The position numbers and the translations under genes were made by a program. A DNA stretch of 64,000 bases from Roseibium suaedae. Its GTDB lineage: Bacteria; Pseudomonadota; Alphaproteobacteria; Rhizobiales; Stappiaceae. Positions 6,826 to 16,257 of this stretch are shown in pieces. The notes beneath the pieces are model-generated. The model saw only the letters and a list, made by a program, of their open reading frames with translations. It was not told the DNA's origin and searched no databases. Numbering within the stretch: position 1 is the stretch's first letter; each line of letters starts with the position of its first letter. The stretch lies in contig NZ_FRBW01000001.1 of the NCBI RefSeq assembly GCF_900142725.1, positions 1,240,001 to 1,304,000 of the forward strand. The letters run 5' to 3'.

Positions 6826-8275
6826 GACCGCCTCCGAACCGTCAGGAAAGCCTGCCGCTCCCCTGGCAGAACGGCTGAAGCTTGCCTCTGGCTGGCGCCG
6901 CCGGTCCCTGTCGCGCCGGCTCGTACTGGTGGCTGCCGGATGGTCGGTGCTCGCATTGGCGATTGCCTGGGTGATCCTGGTCGGCCTTTACCGGACGGCC
7001 AGCGAGCGGGCCTTTGATGCCCAGCTCGAAGTCTATGCCAAGACGATCCTTTCAGAGATGGTGCCGGATGCAACCTCGGCGGATGTGCCCAGGGAAACCC
7101 AGGCGATGCTTGCGGTTCAGGCACCGAAGGGGATCATCGAACCGCGCTTTTCCCTGCCGCTTTCCGGCTGGTACTGGACCGTGCGCAGCGGCGAGACCGG
7201 ACGCATTCTCTTTGCTTCGCCGTCATTGGTCGGAGATCCGCTGACCGTTGCTAGCCTAGAGGGTGAGGAGGCGCAGAGCGCCTTTGGAACGGGCCCGGGA
7301 GGAGAAGAACTTCGGGTCCGCCAGCAGAGGGTCCGGTTCGGCAATGCCACCTATATCATTGCGGTTGCTGCCGGGACTGCAGGGTTCCGGGCGGATCTTG
7401 CCCAGTTCACGCAGATGGCCGCCTTGACGCTGGCCGTCATCGGAGCCGGGCTGACCGGCGCGGTGTTCCTGCAGGTCCGGATCGGTCTGAAGCCTCTGGT
7501 CCGGCTGCAAGCGTCGCTGGCCGCCGTGCGCCGGGGGGATGAGGAAACGATCGACGAGGACCTGCCGGTGGAGATTGCGCCGCTGGCCGTCGAACTCAAC
7601 GCGCTGATCCATTCCAACCGGGAAATTGTCGAGCGGGCCCGGACCCATGTGGGCAATCTGGCCCATGGCTTGAAGACACCCTTGAGCGTGATTTCCAACG
7701 AGGCCAGAGCTGCACAGGGACCGCTTGCAGACAAGGTGAGCGAGCAGGCGGCGATCATGTCGACGCAAATCCAGCATCACCTGGAGCGGGCCCGCATGGC
7801 GGCGCAACGGCGGGTGATCGGCGTCTCTTGCGATGTCGATCCGGTGCTTGGCAGGCTGTGCCGGGCCATGGGCAAGATCTATCAGGACAGGGGCATTCAG
7901 TTGTCTCAATCGGTTCCGGCCGGCTTAAGATTCCGCGGTGAGCAGCAGGATCTTGAAGAACTCTCCGGTAACCTGATCGACAACGCCTGCAAGTGGGCGA
8001 AGGGCAGGGTGACTGTGAGCGTTCAGCCCCTGGCCCAGAGCGGGGTGGGACGCGAGCTGTTCGAACTGGTCGTGGAGGATGACGGGCCGGGCTTGAGCCA
8101 GGAGGAGCGGCGGGAAGCGGTGAAGCGTGGCCGCCGTCTGGACGAGACGGTTCCGGGCACGGGTCTGGGGCTTTCCATCGTTGCAGATCTGGCCGCGCTC
8201 TATGGCGGCAGGCTGGATCTGGACCGCTCGGTAATGGGCGGTTTGAAGGCAAGTCTGGTGTTGCCGGCCATTTGA
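6815..8275 (+). CDS. feuQ: FeuQ-type sensor histidine kinase
   Basis: A 486-residue inner-membrane sensor kinase. It has a basic N-terminus, TM1 at about residues 36-60 (LVLVAAGWSVLALAIAWVILVGLY), a periplasmic sensor region of about 140 residues, TM2 near residues 205-225, a HAMP-like linker, an H-box with H284 in LAHGLKTPLSVI (the PhoQ-like HGLKTPL form), N-box DNACKWAKG and G-boxes DDGPGLS and GTGLGLSIV. The TTG at 6815 overlaps the end of feuP by 11 bp and follows a GGGGGA ribosome site; a TTG at 6791 has none. It should autophosphorylate and pass phosphate to FeuP D51, with the small exported protein upstream as a likely periplasmic modulator. Confidence 0.82.
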   Translation: MTNKTASEPSGKPAAPLAERLKLASGWRRRSLSRRLVLVAAGWSVLALAIAWVILVGLYRTASERAFDAQLEVYAKTILSEMVPDATSADVPRETQAMLAVQAPKGIIEPRFSLPLSGWYWTVRSGETGRILFASPSLVGDPLTVASLEGEEAQSAFGTGPGGEELRVRQQRVRFGNATYIIAVAAGTAGFRADLAQFTQMAALTLAVIGAGLTGAVFLQVRIGLKPLVRLQASLAAVRRGDEETIDEDLPVEIAPLAVELNALIHSNREIVERARTHVGNLAHGLKTPLSVISNEARAAQGPLADKVSEQAAIMSTQIQHHLERARMAAQRRVIGVSCDVDPVLGRLCRAMGKIYQDRGIQLSQSVPAGLRFRGEQQDLEELSGNLIDNACKWAKGRVTVSVQPLAQSGVGRELFELVVEDDGPGLSQEERREAVKRGRRLDETVPGTGLGLSIVADLAALYGGRLDLDRSVMGGLKASLVLPAI

Positions 8276-8436
8276 CAAGTGCTGGACGTAGGGTAAGATC
8301 GATCAGCTGGTTTGCATTCCTCTCAAGTGTGACCGGCATCACAAAAAAAATGCAACGACTGGCCTACTCCGGCCATAAAGTACCCCTATTTCTGACAGGG
8401 TCCGGTCATGCCCGGATCCTTTGACCGGAGCGATAG

Positions 8437-8865
8437 ATGCGGTTTCTTCCCGCGGCAGCAACAGTTTTGATCGTGTCGGCAGCACTTGCCGGCTGTTCGA
8501 CCGTCTCTGGAAACGGCCAGGCGAGTTCCTGGGCCGGCTCTTCCGGTGTGGCTGAAGCAGAGGCAAGCACTGCTATCTCGGTTCTTTTGAACAATGAGTT
8601 TGGCCAGGCACTCGACGTTTCCGACCACAAGGCGGTCGCAGAAGCGCAGAGACAGGCATTGCGCTCCCAGGGTGTAGGCAACGCAGTTGCCTGGCAGAAC
8701 AGCACCACTGGCCGCAGCGGACAGGTGCGCCCAGGGCCGATTTATCAGGTCAATGACACCACTTGCCGTGAATTCGTTCACGAAATGAATCTGTCGACCC
8801 GGCATCTGGTCTCGCGTGGCACAGCCTGCCGTCAGGACGATGGATCCTGGAAAACCCTGGGTTAA
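8437..8865 (+). CDS. RT0821-type (17-kDa antigen-like) lipoprotein
   Basis: A 142-residue predicted lipoprotein with signal peptide and lipobox LAGC (Cys about residue 20). The C-terminal half resembles the RT0821/Lpp0805 surface-protein domain found with rickettsial 17-kDa antigen relatives: an AVAWQNSTTGRSGQVRPG segment, a first conserved cysteine in TTCREF and a second in GTACRQDDGSWKTLG. It is expected at the outer membrane; the precise role is unknown. The gene stands alone, 161 bp after feuQ and 248 bp before the next gene, so its own promoter in 8276-8436 is likely, although I see no confident hexamers there. Confidence 0.75.
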   Translation: MRFLPAAATVLIVSAALAGCSTVSGNGQASSWAGSSGVAEAEASTAISVLLNNEFGQALDVSDHKAVAEAQRQALRSQGVGNAVAWQNSTTGRSGQVRPGPIYQVNDTTCREFVHEMNLSTRHLVSRGTACRQDDGSWKTLG

Positions 8866-8918
8866 GCTGCATCCGGAAAGTACTTTTACTTATAATGGGT
8901 TGCGGAAGAGGTTTTTTC

Positions 8919-8939
8919 GCTTCAGATCAAGTCTGAAGC
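8919..8939 (+). terminator. 8-bp perfect stem-loop downstream of lipoprotein gene
   Basis: GCTTCAGA and TCTGAAGC pair around TCAAG, 53 bp after the lipoprotein stop. The T-run (GTTTTTTCGC) lies before the stem rather than after it, so a terminator role is uncertain. A TATAAT hexamer at 8891-8896 lacks a good -35. No gene is supported in 8866-9113. Confidence 0.35.
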
Positions 8940-9113
8940 ACGGTTGGAACGACCTTGAAGTGCATGTCCAGCTCTGCTCAAAACGATTAAGGCCTTGGGC
9001 GTTAAAGGCTTTCTGTCGAAAGTCTTGAAAGTGGGATACTTCTCCTCAACCATTGCTTAAGCGTTCTCGACCTAAGGTTCCGTGTTGGAATGCCTTTGGA
9101 ACGCTAACAGGCC

Positions 9114-10586
9114 ATGACGAACCCCGAACTGGTTTCGAATAAAATCAGGAGCTATTTGCAGGATCTTAGCCCCAAGGCTGTCGAGGGGCTGGTTCGGAGC
9201 CTCGAGCGCGCGCGGGCCGAAGGCTCGAATGATCCGCATTTCGAACTGATTCTTACGGTCTCTGCGCAAATGCTCCGGCAGTTCCAGCCGAGCGAAGCAG
9301 AAAGCCGGGCCTGGCGGCTTCGTCAGGGGCAGGTTCAGCGCAAGTTTTTTCAACCGCTTGACGAATTTCTCGTGACCGAGTTCCTGCCCAACAAGCAGGA
9401 AGGGCGTATTCACCGGGATGTGCTGGACCGGGTGTGGACCTGGCTTGGCCGTGACCTCTTGCCGTCCGATGTGAAAAAGGTTCTGGATCTGGCGCTGCGG
9501 CCGAAAGTCAGCGATGACAAGCTGGATCTGCTGGTTTCCAACCTGCGCCGGACCGCCCTTGATGCCATGAGCAATGCGCTGCATCAGATTGACCGCTCCG
9601 ACAAGGAGCGCCGGCGGCTGAGCATCGAGGTGGGCGGGGAACGCGGCATTGCCGATCTCAAGGACATCAACAAGATCTTCGGGGCTGAAGACTGGCTGAT
9701 GCCCCTGCTTCAAGTCGTGCCTGAAACGCTCAATGAGAAGAAGTTCCGCGCAGACACCAGCATTCTGCGGATCGTGCAGCGTTGTTCCGAGCGCTTTCCG
9801 GATCATGTGCCGGTGGTGGCCGTTGCGCTGATGGAGCGCGCGGATTCGCCATCGGATCTCGCCTGCTTTGCCGGTCGGCTGGCAAACACGACCGACGCAA
9901 AGCTGATCAGCGCTTCCCGCTTTGCTCCGTTTATCGACGTGGTTCTAAGCGAGGCCGAGCGGCTCAACATGCTGGCGCAGGAGCATCGCAAGCATAATCC
10001 GGACCCGGTTGCCTTCTCCACGGCCCTGTCTGACTACCATAACCTGGTGAAGGGGCTGGAGCAGGATCTGGAATTCTCCCACAGCAGCACCTGGCACAAG
10101 CGGCTTTCCGAGACCAAACGCGAGATTTCTGCGTCCGTTACCAGCGAACTGCAGAACGCCATGGCTGCGGTGCGCCGCTCCCTGCAGGTGCCGAAGACGG
10201 ATGCCGCTGGCAATCTCAAGATCGACAGTGCGTCGATCGATGAGGCGGTTCGCGCTCTGAGGACCGCTGTGATGGTGCGCAACGGGTCGGAGACGTTCGC
10301 GGTCAATGATGTGGGCAAGCGCACCCGCCAGGTCATTGAGCAGACGCTGGAAATCGTGACCCGGTCGCTTATTTCCGATCTCAGCAAGCAGCCGGATCAG
10401 GATGTGGCGGCGCATCTTTCCGCTGTCGATACGGCGATCATGCTGTCCGACATCTATTTCGGCGGGGACTATTCCGCCCAGCTCAAGCGTAGCCGCCAGA
10501 CGGCGCTGGAGAAGCAGCGCACGGCTCCCAAGGGCCCCGAGTTTCCGTTCAAGCCGGAAACGCTGCAGATTTCCGTCGCCGAATAG
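9114..10586 (+). CDS. Conserved hypothetical cytosolic alpha-helical protein
   Basis: A 490-residue protein I do not recognise. It has no signal peptide and no membrane segment. It is rich in charged, heptad-like helices: an N-terminal part with KAVEGLVRSLERARAEG, a middle section of HEAT- or TPR-like helical character (PVVAVALMERADSPSDLACFAGRLAN) and a C-terminal helical region before a Pro-rich tail (FPFKPETLQISV). Codon usage matches its neighbours, so it is a real gene and not a shadow. It sits between the lipoprotein gene and ccmI, at a point where rhizobial genomes, as I recall them, pass almost directly from feuQ to the ccmI (cycH) operon. Function unknown. Confidence 0.75.
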   Translation: MTNPELVSNKIRSYLQDLSPKAVEGLVRSLERARAEGSNDPHFELILTVSAQMLRQFQPSEAESRAWRLRQGQVQRKFFQPLDEFLVTEFLPNKQEGRIHRDVLDRVWTWLGRDLLPSDVKKVLDLALRPKVSDDKLDLLVSNLRRTALDAMSNALHQIDRSDKERRRLSIEVGGERGIADLKDINKIFGAEDWLMPLLQVVPETLNEKKFRADTSILRIVQRCSERFPDHVPVVAVALMERADSPSDLACFAGRLANTTDAKLISASRFAPFIDVVLSEAERLNMLAQEHRKHNPDPVAFSTALSDYHNLVKGLEQDLEFSHSSTWHKRLSETKREISASVTSELQNAMAAVRRSLQVPKTDAAGNLKIDSASIDEAVRALRTAVMVRNGSETFAVNDVGKRTRQVIEQTLEIVTRSLISDLSKQPDQDVAAHLSAVDTAIMLSDIYFGGDYSAQLKRSRQTALEKQRTAPKGPEFPFKPETLQISVAE

Positions 10587-10770
10587 CTGCTCACGTCCGG
10601 AAAACAGGCTGGATGACCAATGGGTTCGTCAGCGCGTGGTGCCATTGCTGGGCCTGCTCGCGGGAATGTGACCGGAAAATCCTCATAGACTTAGGAAAAC
10701 TCCTACCGCGACCGCAGGTCACAGATGGCCAGACTTGCCTTCTACAGGGGTGCTGGGTCTATATGCTTCC

Positions 10771-11931
10771 ATGATATTCTGGATCCTGATTGCGGCCTTG
10801 ACGGCTGCTGCTGCGCTCACCGTTCTCGTGCCGTTCGCCCGTGCCAATGCCGGGCGCTCTGGTGCTTCCCTGACCGGGGCTGCCGCAGATGCGGCGGTCT
10901 ACCGCCAGCAGCTTGCCGAGGTTGACAAGGATCTCGAGCGGGGTGTGATCGACGCGGAAGCTGCAAGAGCGGCCCGGGCAGAGATCGCCCGGCGCCTTTT
11001 GTCTGCTGCTGATGCTGAGACCGCCGAGGCTGGAAGTCCTGTTCTGGCGAACTGGCCGCGCAAGCTGGTCTTCGTGGTGGCCGCGATGCTCCTGCCGGCC
11101 GGTGCCTTCGGGATCTACACGGCCATCGGCGAGCCGGATCAGCCGGACCAGCCCCTGATTGCCCGTCTTTCCGCGCCGGCCGAGACCCAGTCGGTTCAGA
11201 TGCTCGTGGCCCGGGTGGAGCGTCACCTGGCTGACAATCCCAATGACGGCGAAGGCTGGGCCGTGCTGGCTCCGGTCTATCTGCGGATGGGCAATGCGCA
11301 GTCGGCGGCTCAAGCCTATTTCAATACGATCCGGCTTCTCGGGCCGACTGCCAAGCGGCAAGCTGACTATGGTGAAGCGCTGACCATGGCCAACAATGGC
11401 ATAGTCAGCGCGGATGCCAATGCAGCCTTTGAAAAATCCGTCGAGTTGGACCCGAAAATGGCCAAGGCCCGGTTTTTCCTTGCGCTGGCCCTTGGTCAGG
11501 AAGGCAAGACGGACGCCGCGGTTGCTGCCTGGAATGCTCTGCTTGATGGTGCTGATCCGAACGAGCCCTGGGTTCCGGCAGCTCAAAGACAGCTGGCCGA
11601 GCTGAAGGGCGGGCCGGTTGCAGCGCCAGGTGCCGCTGGCGGGCAGGGCGAGGCTCTTCCGGGACCTTCGGCGGCCGATGTGACTGCTGCCCAGTCGATG
11701 AATGCCGATGATCGCACGGCGATGATCCGGGGCATGGTCGAGAACCTGGCCGGACGTCTGGCAGATGGCGGCGGAACGGTGGATGAATGGCTGCGCCTGA
11801 TCCGGGCCTATGTGGTTCTGGATGACAAGGGCAAGGCGGAGGAGGCTCTGGCCTCAGCGCGGCAAAACCTGGCGGATGATGCCGGGGCGCTGAGCCAGAT
11901 CAATGCATTTGCGAGCGAAGCAGGCCTTTAA
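10771..11931 (+). CDS. ccmI: Cytochrome c maturation protein CcmI (CycH)
   Basis: A 386-residue inner-membrane chaperone of apocytochrome c that delivers the substrate to the CcmF-CcmH haem ligation complex. The start at 10771 gives the typical MIFWILIAALTAAAALTVL first helix. The CcmI N-terminal signature follows (AAVYRQQLAEVDKDLERGVI, then ARAEIARRLL), then a second TM near residues 95-115. The rest is a periplasmic TPR domain: DGEGWAVLAPVYLRMGNAQS, FEKSVELDPKMAKARFFLALAL and a C-terminal helical segment. Longer frames starting at 10735 would add 12 residues before this helix and lack a ribosome site. It is the first gene of the ccmI-E-F-H group; ccmABCDG are not in this window. Confidence 0.93.
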   Translation: MIFWILIAALTAAAALTVLVPFARANAGRSGASLTGAAADAAVYRQQLAEVDKDLERGVIDAEAARAARAEIARRLLSAADAETAEAGSPVLANWPRKLVFVVAAMLLPAGAFGIYTAIGEPDQPDQPLIARLSAPAETQSVQMLVARVERHLADNPNDGEGWAVLAPVYLRMGNAQSAAQAYFNTIRLLGPTAKRQADYGEALTMANNGIVSADANAAFEKSVELDPKMAKARFFLALALGQEGKTDAAVAAWNALLDGADPNEPWVPAAQRQLAELKGGPVAAPGAAGGQGEALPGPSAADVTAAQSMNADDRTAMIRGMVENLAGRLADGGGTVDEWLRLIRAYVVLDDKGKAEEALASARQNLADDAGALSQINAFASEAGL

Positions 11932-11980
11932 GGGTTCCTGAGGGGCGGATCCTTGAAGGTGAAATGATGGACGCGAAACC

Positions 11981-12418
11981 ATGACACGTAAACAAAGGCG
12001 CTTGACCATGATCGGCGCTGCCGGAGCTGTTCTGGCGGCCGCAGTCGGTCTCATCCTTTATGCGCTGAATGATCAGATCGTCTTCTTTCAGAGCCCCACG
12101 GATGTGGTCGAGAAAGGCATTGGCCCCGGCCAGCGCATCCGGCTGGGCGGTCTGGTGGAGGAAGGCTCGGTTGTCCGGGCCGATGATGCGCATGTCACCT
12201 TCAGCGTGACCGATACCAGCAACACCGTGAAGGTCACCTACACCGGGATCCTGCCGGATCTTTTCCGGGAAGGGCAGGGTGTTGTGACCGAAGGCATGGT
12301 TGGCCCCGATGGTGTTTTCGTTGCCGACAACGTGCTGGCCAAGCATGATGAGAATTATGTTCCCAAGGAAGTCGCCGAAGCGCTGAAGAAGCAAGGCGTC
12401 TGGAAGGGTGATAACTGA
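11981..12418 (+). CDS. ccmE: Haem chaperone CcmE (CycJ)
   Basis: A 145-residue membrane-anchored periplasmic haem chaperone. A basic N-terminus (MTRKQRR) and one TM helix ([20 protein letters not shown]) precede an OB-fold domain beginning [13 protein letters not shown]. The haem-binding histidine is H122 in [13 protein letters not shown], with Y126 of the conserved HxxxY motif. It accepts haem from CcmC and passes it to CcmF. It lies 49 bp after ccmI and 104 bp before ccmF, on the same strand. Confidence 0.95.
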   Translation: MTRKQRRLTMIGAAGAVLAAAVGLILYALNDQIVFFQSPTDVVEKGIGPGQRIRLGGLVEEGSVVRADDAHVTFSVTDTSNTVKVTYTGILPDLFREGQGVVTEGMVGPDGVFVADNVLAKHDENYVPKEVAEALKKQGVWKGDN

Positions 12419-12522
12419 CGGCATGCCGGCCGGGATGAGGTGAGACCACCCATCCGCCAGCGTGGTGTCCAACAAACCTGCAAGCCGGGCGAAAGCCGGT
12501 CGGCAGGAGGGCGGGAGAGCCA

Positions 12523-14517
12523 ATGATCGTTGAACTCGGACATTTCGCACTGGTGCTGGCCCTGGTGCTGTCGCTGGTCCAGTCCGTTCTGCCAGTGACG
12601 GGAGCGCTCAAGGGCGACAACCGGCTGATGGCGGTCGCTCCGCCTGTGTCGGTCATGCTGTTCCTGCTGGTTGGCCTGTCCTTTGCCGCTCTGACCATGG
12701 CCTATGTGACCTCGGACTTTTCGGTGGTGAATGTCTGGGAGAATTCCCATTCGACCAAGCCGCTGATCTACAAGATCTCCGGCGTCTGGGGCAATCACGA
12801 GGGCTCTGTGCTGCTGTGGGTGCTGATCCTGGTGTTCTTCGGGGCGCTGGTCGGCGCATTCGGCAGCAACATTCCGGCTCCCTTGCGCTCTGCCACCTTG
12901 AGCGTTCAGGCCTGGATCACAGCCGGGTTCCTCCTGTTCATTCTGGCGACAAGCAATCCCTTTGCGCGCATCGCGCAGGCGCCGATCGAAGGCAATGACC
13001 TTAACCCGATCCTGCAGGACATCGGGTTGGCGATCCATCCGCCGCTGCTTTACGTCGGCTATGTCGGCTTCTCGATCACCTTCTCTTTTGCCGTTGCCGC
13101 GCTGATGCTGGGGCGCATTGATGCCGCCTGGGCGCGCTGGGTGCGGCCGTGGACGCTGCTGGCCTGGGTGTTCCTGACCCTTGGCATCTCCATGGGCTCC
13201 TATTGGGCCTATTACGAGCTCGGCTGGGGCGGCTGGTGGTTCTGGGATCCGGTTGAAAACGCATCGCTGATGCCCTGGCTGGCCGGGACTGCGCTGCTCC
13301 ATTCGGCACTGGTCATGGAAAAGCGCGAGGCGCTGAAGGTCTGGACGATCCTGCTTGCGATCTTCACCTTCTCCCTGTCGCTGCTCGGCACCTTCCTGGT
13401 GCGCTCCGGCGTGCTGACCTCGGTTCATGCCTTTGCGACGGATCCGGCACGCGGCATCTTCATTCTCGTGCTTCTGTGCCTGTTCATCGGCGGGTCATTG
13501 ACCCTTTATGCCTGGCGTGCGCCGATGCTGAAGCAGGGCGGATTGTTTGCGCCGATCAGCCGTGAAGGTTCTCTGGTGCTGAACAACCTGTTCCTGACGG
13601 CGGCGACCGTGGCTGTTTTTGTCGGCACGCTTTATCCGCTGGCGCTTGATATTGTCACCGGCGAGAAGATCTCGGTCGGGGCACCATTCTTCAACCTGAC
13701 CTTCGGCCCGATCCTCGTGCCGCTGCTGATGGCCATTCCCTTCGGTCCGGTTCTGGCCTGGAAGCGCGGCGATCTGCTGGCGGCAAGCCAGCGGCTTTAC
13801 GCGGCCTTCGGCATTGCGCTTGCCGCCTGTCTCTTCTGCTTCTGGCTTTGGGGCATGAAGATGGTTCTGGCGCCTCTGGGTGTCGGCCTGGCGGTCTGGG
13901 TGATGGTTGGGGCAGCCGCTGAAATTCTAGGCCGTATCCGTTTGCGGGACGTCGGGCTTGCCCGGGGCATCTCGCGCCTGACCGGTCTTCCGGGATCCGT
14001 CTGGGGCACGGCAATTGCCCATTTCGGCGTTGGCGTGACCCTTCTCGGCATCGTGACGGCTTCAGCCTTCCAGGTCGAACAGATCCGGACCATGAAGCCT
14101 CAGGATATTGTCTCGCTGGAAGGTTTCGACATGACCTTCGAGGGCGCTGTTCCGCGTAAGGGACCGAACTACACCGAAGAGGTTGCCCATTTCACCGTTC
14201 GGCAGGGCGGCGTTGAAATTGCCCGGCTGGATCCGTCCAAGCGCGTCTATACCGCTCGCCAGATGCCGACAACGGAAGCGGCAATTCTGACCCTGGGTGT
14301 GTCTCAGCTTTATCTGTCGCTGGGCGAGAGCCGGGGCGATGGTGCGGTCGATGTTCGCGTCTATTACAAGCCGTTGATCACCCTGATCTGGATCGGCTGC
14401 GTGATCATGGCGTTCGGCGGACTGGTGTCGATTGCCGACAGGCGTCTGCGTGTCGGGGCTCCCAAACCTGCCCGCAAGTCCAAGGCAGCAGCACCTGCTG
14501 CCCAGCCTGCGGAGTGA
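12523..14517 (+). CDS. ccmF: Cytochrome c haem lyase subunit CcmF (CycK)
   Basis: A 664-residue polytopic inner-membrane protein of the haem-handling family. The tryptophan-rich WWD signature lies at residues 235-242 (WGGWWFWDP). Conserved histidines occur in the surrounding loops, for example [15 protein letters not shown] and [14 protein letters not shown] long periplasmic domain (about residues 520-615) precedes the last TM helix. It ligates haem to the CXXCH motif of cytochromes c together with CcmI and CcmH. A GGAGG-type site before ATG 12523 supports the start. The end overlaps the ccmH region (GTGA at 14514). Confidence 0.96.
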   Translation: MIVELGHFALVLALVLSLVQSVLPVTGALKGDNRLMAVAPPVSVMLFLLVGLSFAALTMAYVTSDFSVVNVWENSHSTKPLIYKISGVWGNHEGSVLLWVLILVFFGALVGAFGSNIPAPLRSATLSVQAWITAGFLLFILATSNPFARIAQAPIEGNDLNPILQDIGLAIHPPLLYVGYVGFSITFSFAVAALMLGRIDAAWARWVRPWTLLAWVFLTLGISMGSYWAYYELGWGGWWFWDPVENASLMPWLAGTALLHSALVMEKREALKVWTILLAIFTFSLSLLGTFLVRSGVLTSVHAFATDPARGIFILVLLCLFIGGSLTLYAWRAPMLKQGGLFAPISREGSLVLNNLFLTAATVAVFVGTLYPLALDIVTGEKISVGAPFFNLTFGPILVPLLMAIPFGPVLAWKRGDLLAASQRLYAAFGIALAACLFCFWLWGMKMVLAPLGVGLAVWVMVGAAAEILGRIRLRDVGLARGISRLTGLPGSVWGTAIAHFGVGVTLLGIVTASAFQVEQIRTMKPQDIVSLEGFDMTFEGAVPRKGPNYTEEVAHFTVRQGGVEIARLDPSKRVYTARQMPTTEAAILTLGVSQLYLSLGESRGDGAVDVRVYYKPLITLIWIGCVIMAFGGLVSIADRRLRVGAPKPARKSKAAAPAAQPAE

Positions 14518-14522
14518 GGGGC

Positions 14523-15008
14523 ATGAGACAACTCAGAACCTTAACCGCTGCTTTCGGACTTCTTCTGGCCAGCCTTGCGCCTGTGCTTGCCGTTGCGCCC
14601 GATGAGGTGTTGAAGGATCCCGTTCTGGAAGGCCGGGCCCGCGAGCTGTCGGCTCATCTGCGCTGCATGGTCTGCCAGAACCAGTCGATCGACGACAGCG
14701 ATGCGCCTCTCGCCAAGGATCTGCGAATCCTTGTCCGTGAGCGGCTGGTGGCTGGGGACAGCGATGAGGAGGTGGTCGACTATCTCGTCTCGCGCTATGG
14801 CGAATTCGTTCTGCTCAAGCCCCGGTTTGCCTGGCATACGGCGATCTTGTGGTTTGCGCCGCTGGTAGCCTTGATCGGCGGTCTGGTTGGGCTGTTTTTG
14901 GCGATCCGCAAGCGGTCTGCCAAAACCGCGGAAGGGGTGCGTGAAGTGCCGTTGACCGAGGAAGAAGAAGAGCGGCTGATCAAGCTTCTCGACAAGAGCG
15001 GCTCCTGA
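14523..15008 (+). CDS. ccmH: Cytochrome c maturation thioredox protein CcmH (CycL)
   Basis: A 161-residue periplasmic thiol reductase anchored by one C-terminal TM helix ([23 protein letters not shown]). A signal peptide ([20 protein letters not shown]) precedes the signature [19 protein letters not shown], with redox cysteines C48 and C51. It reduces the apocytochrome CXXCH disulphide before haem attachment. I chose ATG 14523, 8 nt after GGAG; GTG 14514, overlapping the ccmF stop, would add three residues. It is the last gene of the ccm group and faces the DUF2336 gene convergently. Confidence 0.93.
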   Translation: MRQLRTLTAAFGLLLASLAPVLAVAPDEVLKDPVLEGRARELSAHLRCMVCQNQSIDDSDAPLAKDLRILVRERLVAGDSDEEVVDYLVSRYGEFVLLKPRFAWHTAILWFAPLVALIGGLVGLFLAIRKRSAKTAEGVREVPLTEEEEERLIKLLDKSGS

Positions 15009-15052
15009 GACCGGATTCCGGGCTCTGGCTGCGTCGAAATTGGATCGATGAG

Positions 15053-15068
15053 CGGGCCTCGGGGCCCG
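15053..15068 (+). terminator. GC hairpin between convergent ccmH and DUF2336 genes
   Basis: CGGGCC and GGCCCG flank a TCGG loop in the 70-bp gap between the converging genes. There is no T-tract on either side, so it is at best a weak bidirectional terminator. Confidence 0.35.
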
Positions 15069-15078
15069 GCATTGCCGG

Positions 15079-16077
15079 TCAGGCGGCCTGAAGCGTTCCC
15101 ATGAAGCGCAGCTTGGCTTTCAGCAGGCTGGTCATCCGCCGGGCGTCTTCCGGCGTCAGCACGTGATAATTTGTCAGCCACTTGTTGCCGGTCGACGCCG
15201 GGAACTTCAGATGAGCGCAGCGTGCCTTGCAGATGGCTGCATATTCGCTGTCCGGAATGCCGATGGCGCGGCACAGAACCGATGTGCCGGTGGCATCGTA
15301 GCGCATCATGTAATGGGCGACCTGCGGCTGGGTCATGCCAAGCGCTGCGGCAATCAGATGGCTGATGTCGAGCAGGTTCTTCTCGAAGGCGAGCTGTGAG
15401 ATGGCCTTGACGAGAGACACATGGCCGTCGCGGATGCCCGCGATCCACTGAGCCGGTTCCATGCGCCGGGGGCGCTTTGGCAGCGGGTCGCCAACCATGG
15501 CCTCTGACGGATCCCGGTAGAGTTCCTTCAGCAAATCGTCGGTGGACTTGCGCAGGTGGCGGATCTTGTCGCCCATCTGCTTGGGCAGTTCGGCGATGAT
15601 GCGCTCGAGATCTTCCTGGGAAATCTCGGCGCCGATGTTCATGGCCACTGTGCCCTTGACCTCGCGGCTGCCGCGTTCGACCAGTTTTTTGGCCAGACGG
15701 CTGCTGAGATAGTTGCGCTTGGCAAGTGACTGAAGGTGGCCCTTGTCCATGGTCGAGGCGACCTCTAGGAGATGAGGTTCCTTCAAGGCGTAGGACTTTT
15801 CCAGGATCGGCCGGGCGATCTCCAGATCATCCATGGCGAGCTTCATGGCAAGGCTGGGGGAGGTGCTGTCGATGGAGGCGAGCCGCTCGGAAATTGTCTT
15901 GCGGTCTTCCACGCTGAGCCGGTCGTAAACGCCTTCCAGCAGACCGTTGTAGACGGTCAGCTCTTCCTCGCGCTGTGTGTGAGCGCGGGAGGAATAGAGG
16001 TCTGTTACGTGATCGACCAGTTGATGCCGCTTGGCGTCGGAACTGTCTCTCGCGAGCTCAACCAATGAATCCAGCAT
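15079..16077 (-). CDS. DUF2336 domain protein
   Basis: A 332-residue soluble protein beginning MLDSLVELARDSSDAKRHQLVDHVTDLY, the usual start of alphaproteobacterial DUF2336 proteins. The start at 16077 follows a GGAAG site; the in-frame upstream extension to 16113 does not. The sequence is helical throughout, with repeat-like pairs such as SLAMKLAMDDLEIARPIL and LAKRNYLSSRLAKKLVERGS that suggest HEAT-type repeats, and a basic C-terminus. No catalytic motif is visible. The family's function is not established; some members lie near signalling genes. It is transcribed alone against ccmH. Confidence 0.78.
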   Translation of the reverse strand: MLDSLVELARDSSDAKRHQLVDHVTDLYSSRAHTQREEELTVYNGLLEGVYDRLSVEDRKTISERLASIDSTSPSLAMKLAMDDLEIARPILEKSYALKEPHLLEVASTMDKGHLQSLAKRNYLSSRLAKKLVERGSREVKGTVAMNIGAEISQEDLERIIAELPKQMGDKIRHLRKSTDDLLKELYRDPSEAMVGDPLPKRPRRMEPAQWIAGIRDGHVSLVKAISQLAFEKNLLDISHLIAAALGMTQPQVAHYMMRYDATGTSVLCRAIGIPDSEYAAICKARCAHLKFPASTGNKWLTNYHVLTPEDARRMTSLLKAKLRFMGTLQAA

Positions 16078-16257
16078 GCAAGCACTTCCAGTTAGATACC
16101 AAATTCCTAACACGGGAATTCTTCACAATTGTATAAGGTTTTCCGTCAGAAGCCGATGACGGTCCTGAAGGGAACGGGCGGGCAGGATTGTCTTCCACAG
16201 GTTGCTCGCCGGATCGAACTGCTTGACGAGGCTTGGATTTTGCCGGAAACGGGAGAC

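Noticed and set aside
8816-9028. 70-codon frame at the end of the lipoprotein gene
   Set aside because: Overlaps the lipoprotein C-terminus in another frame; no ribosome site.
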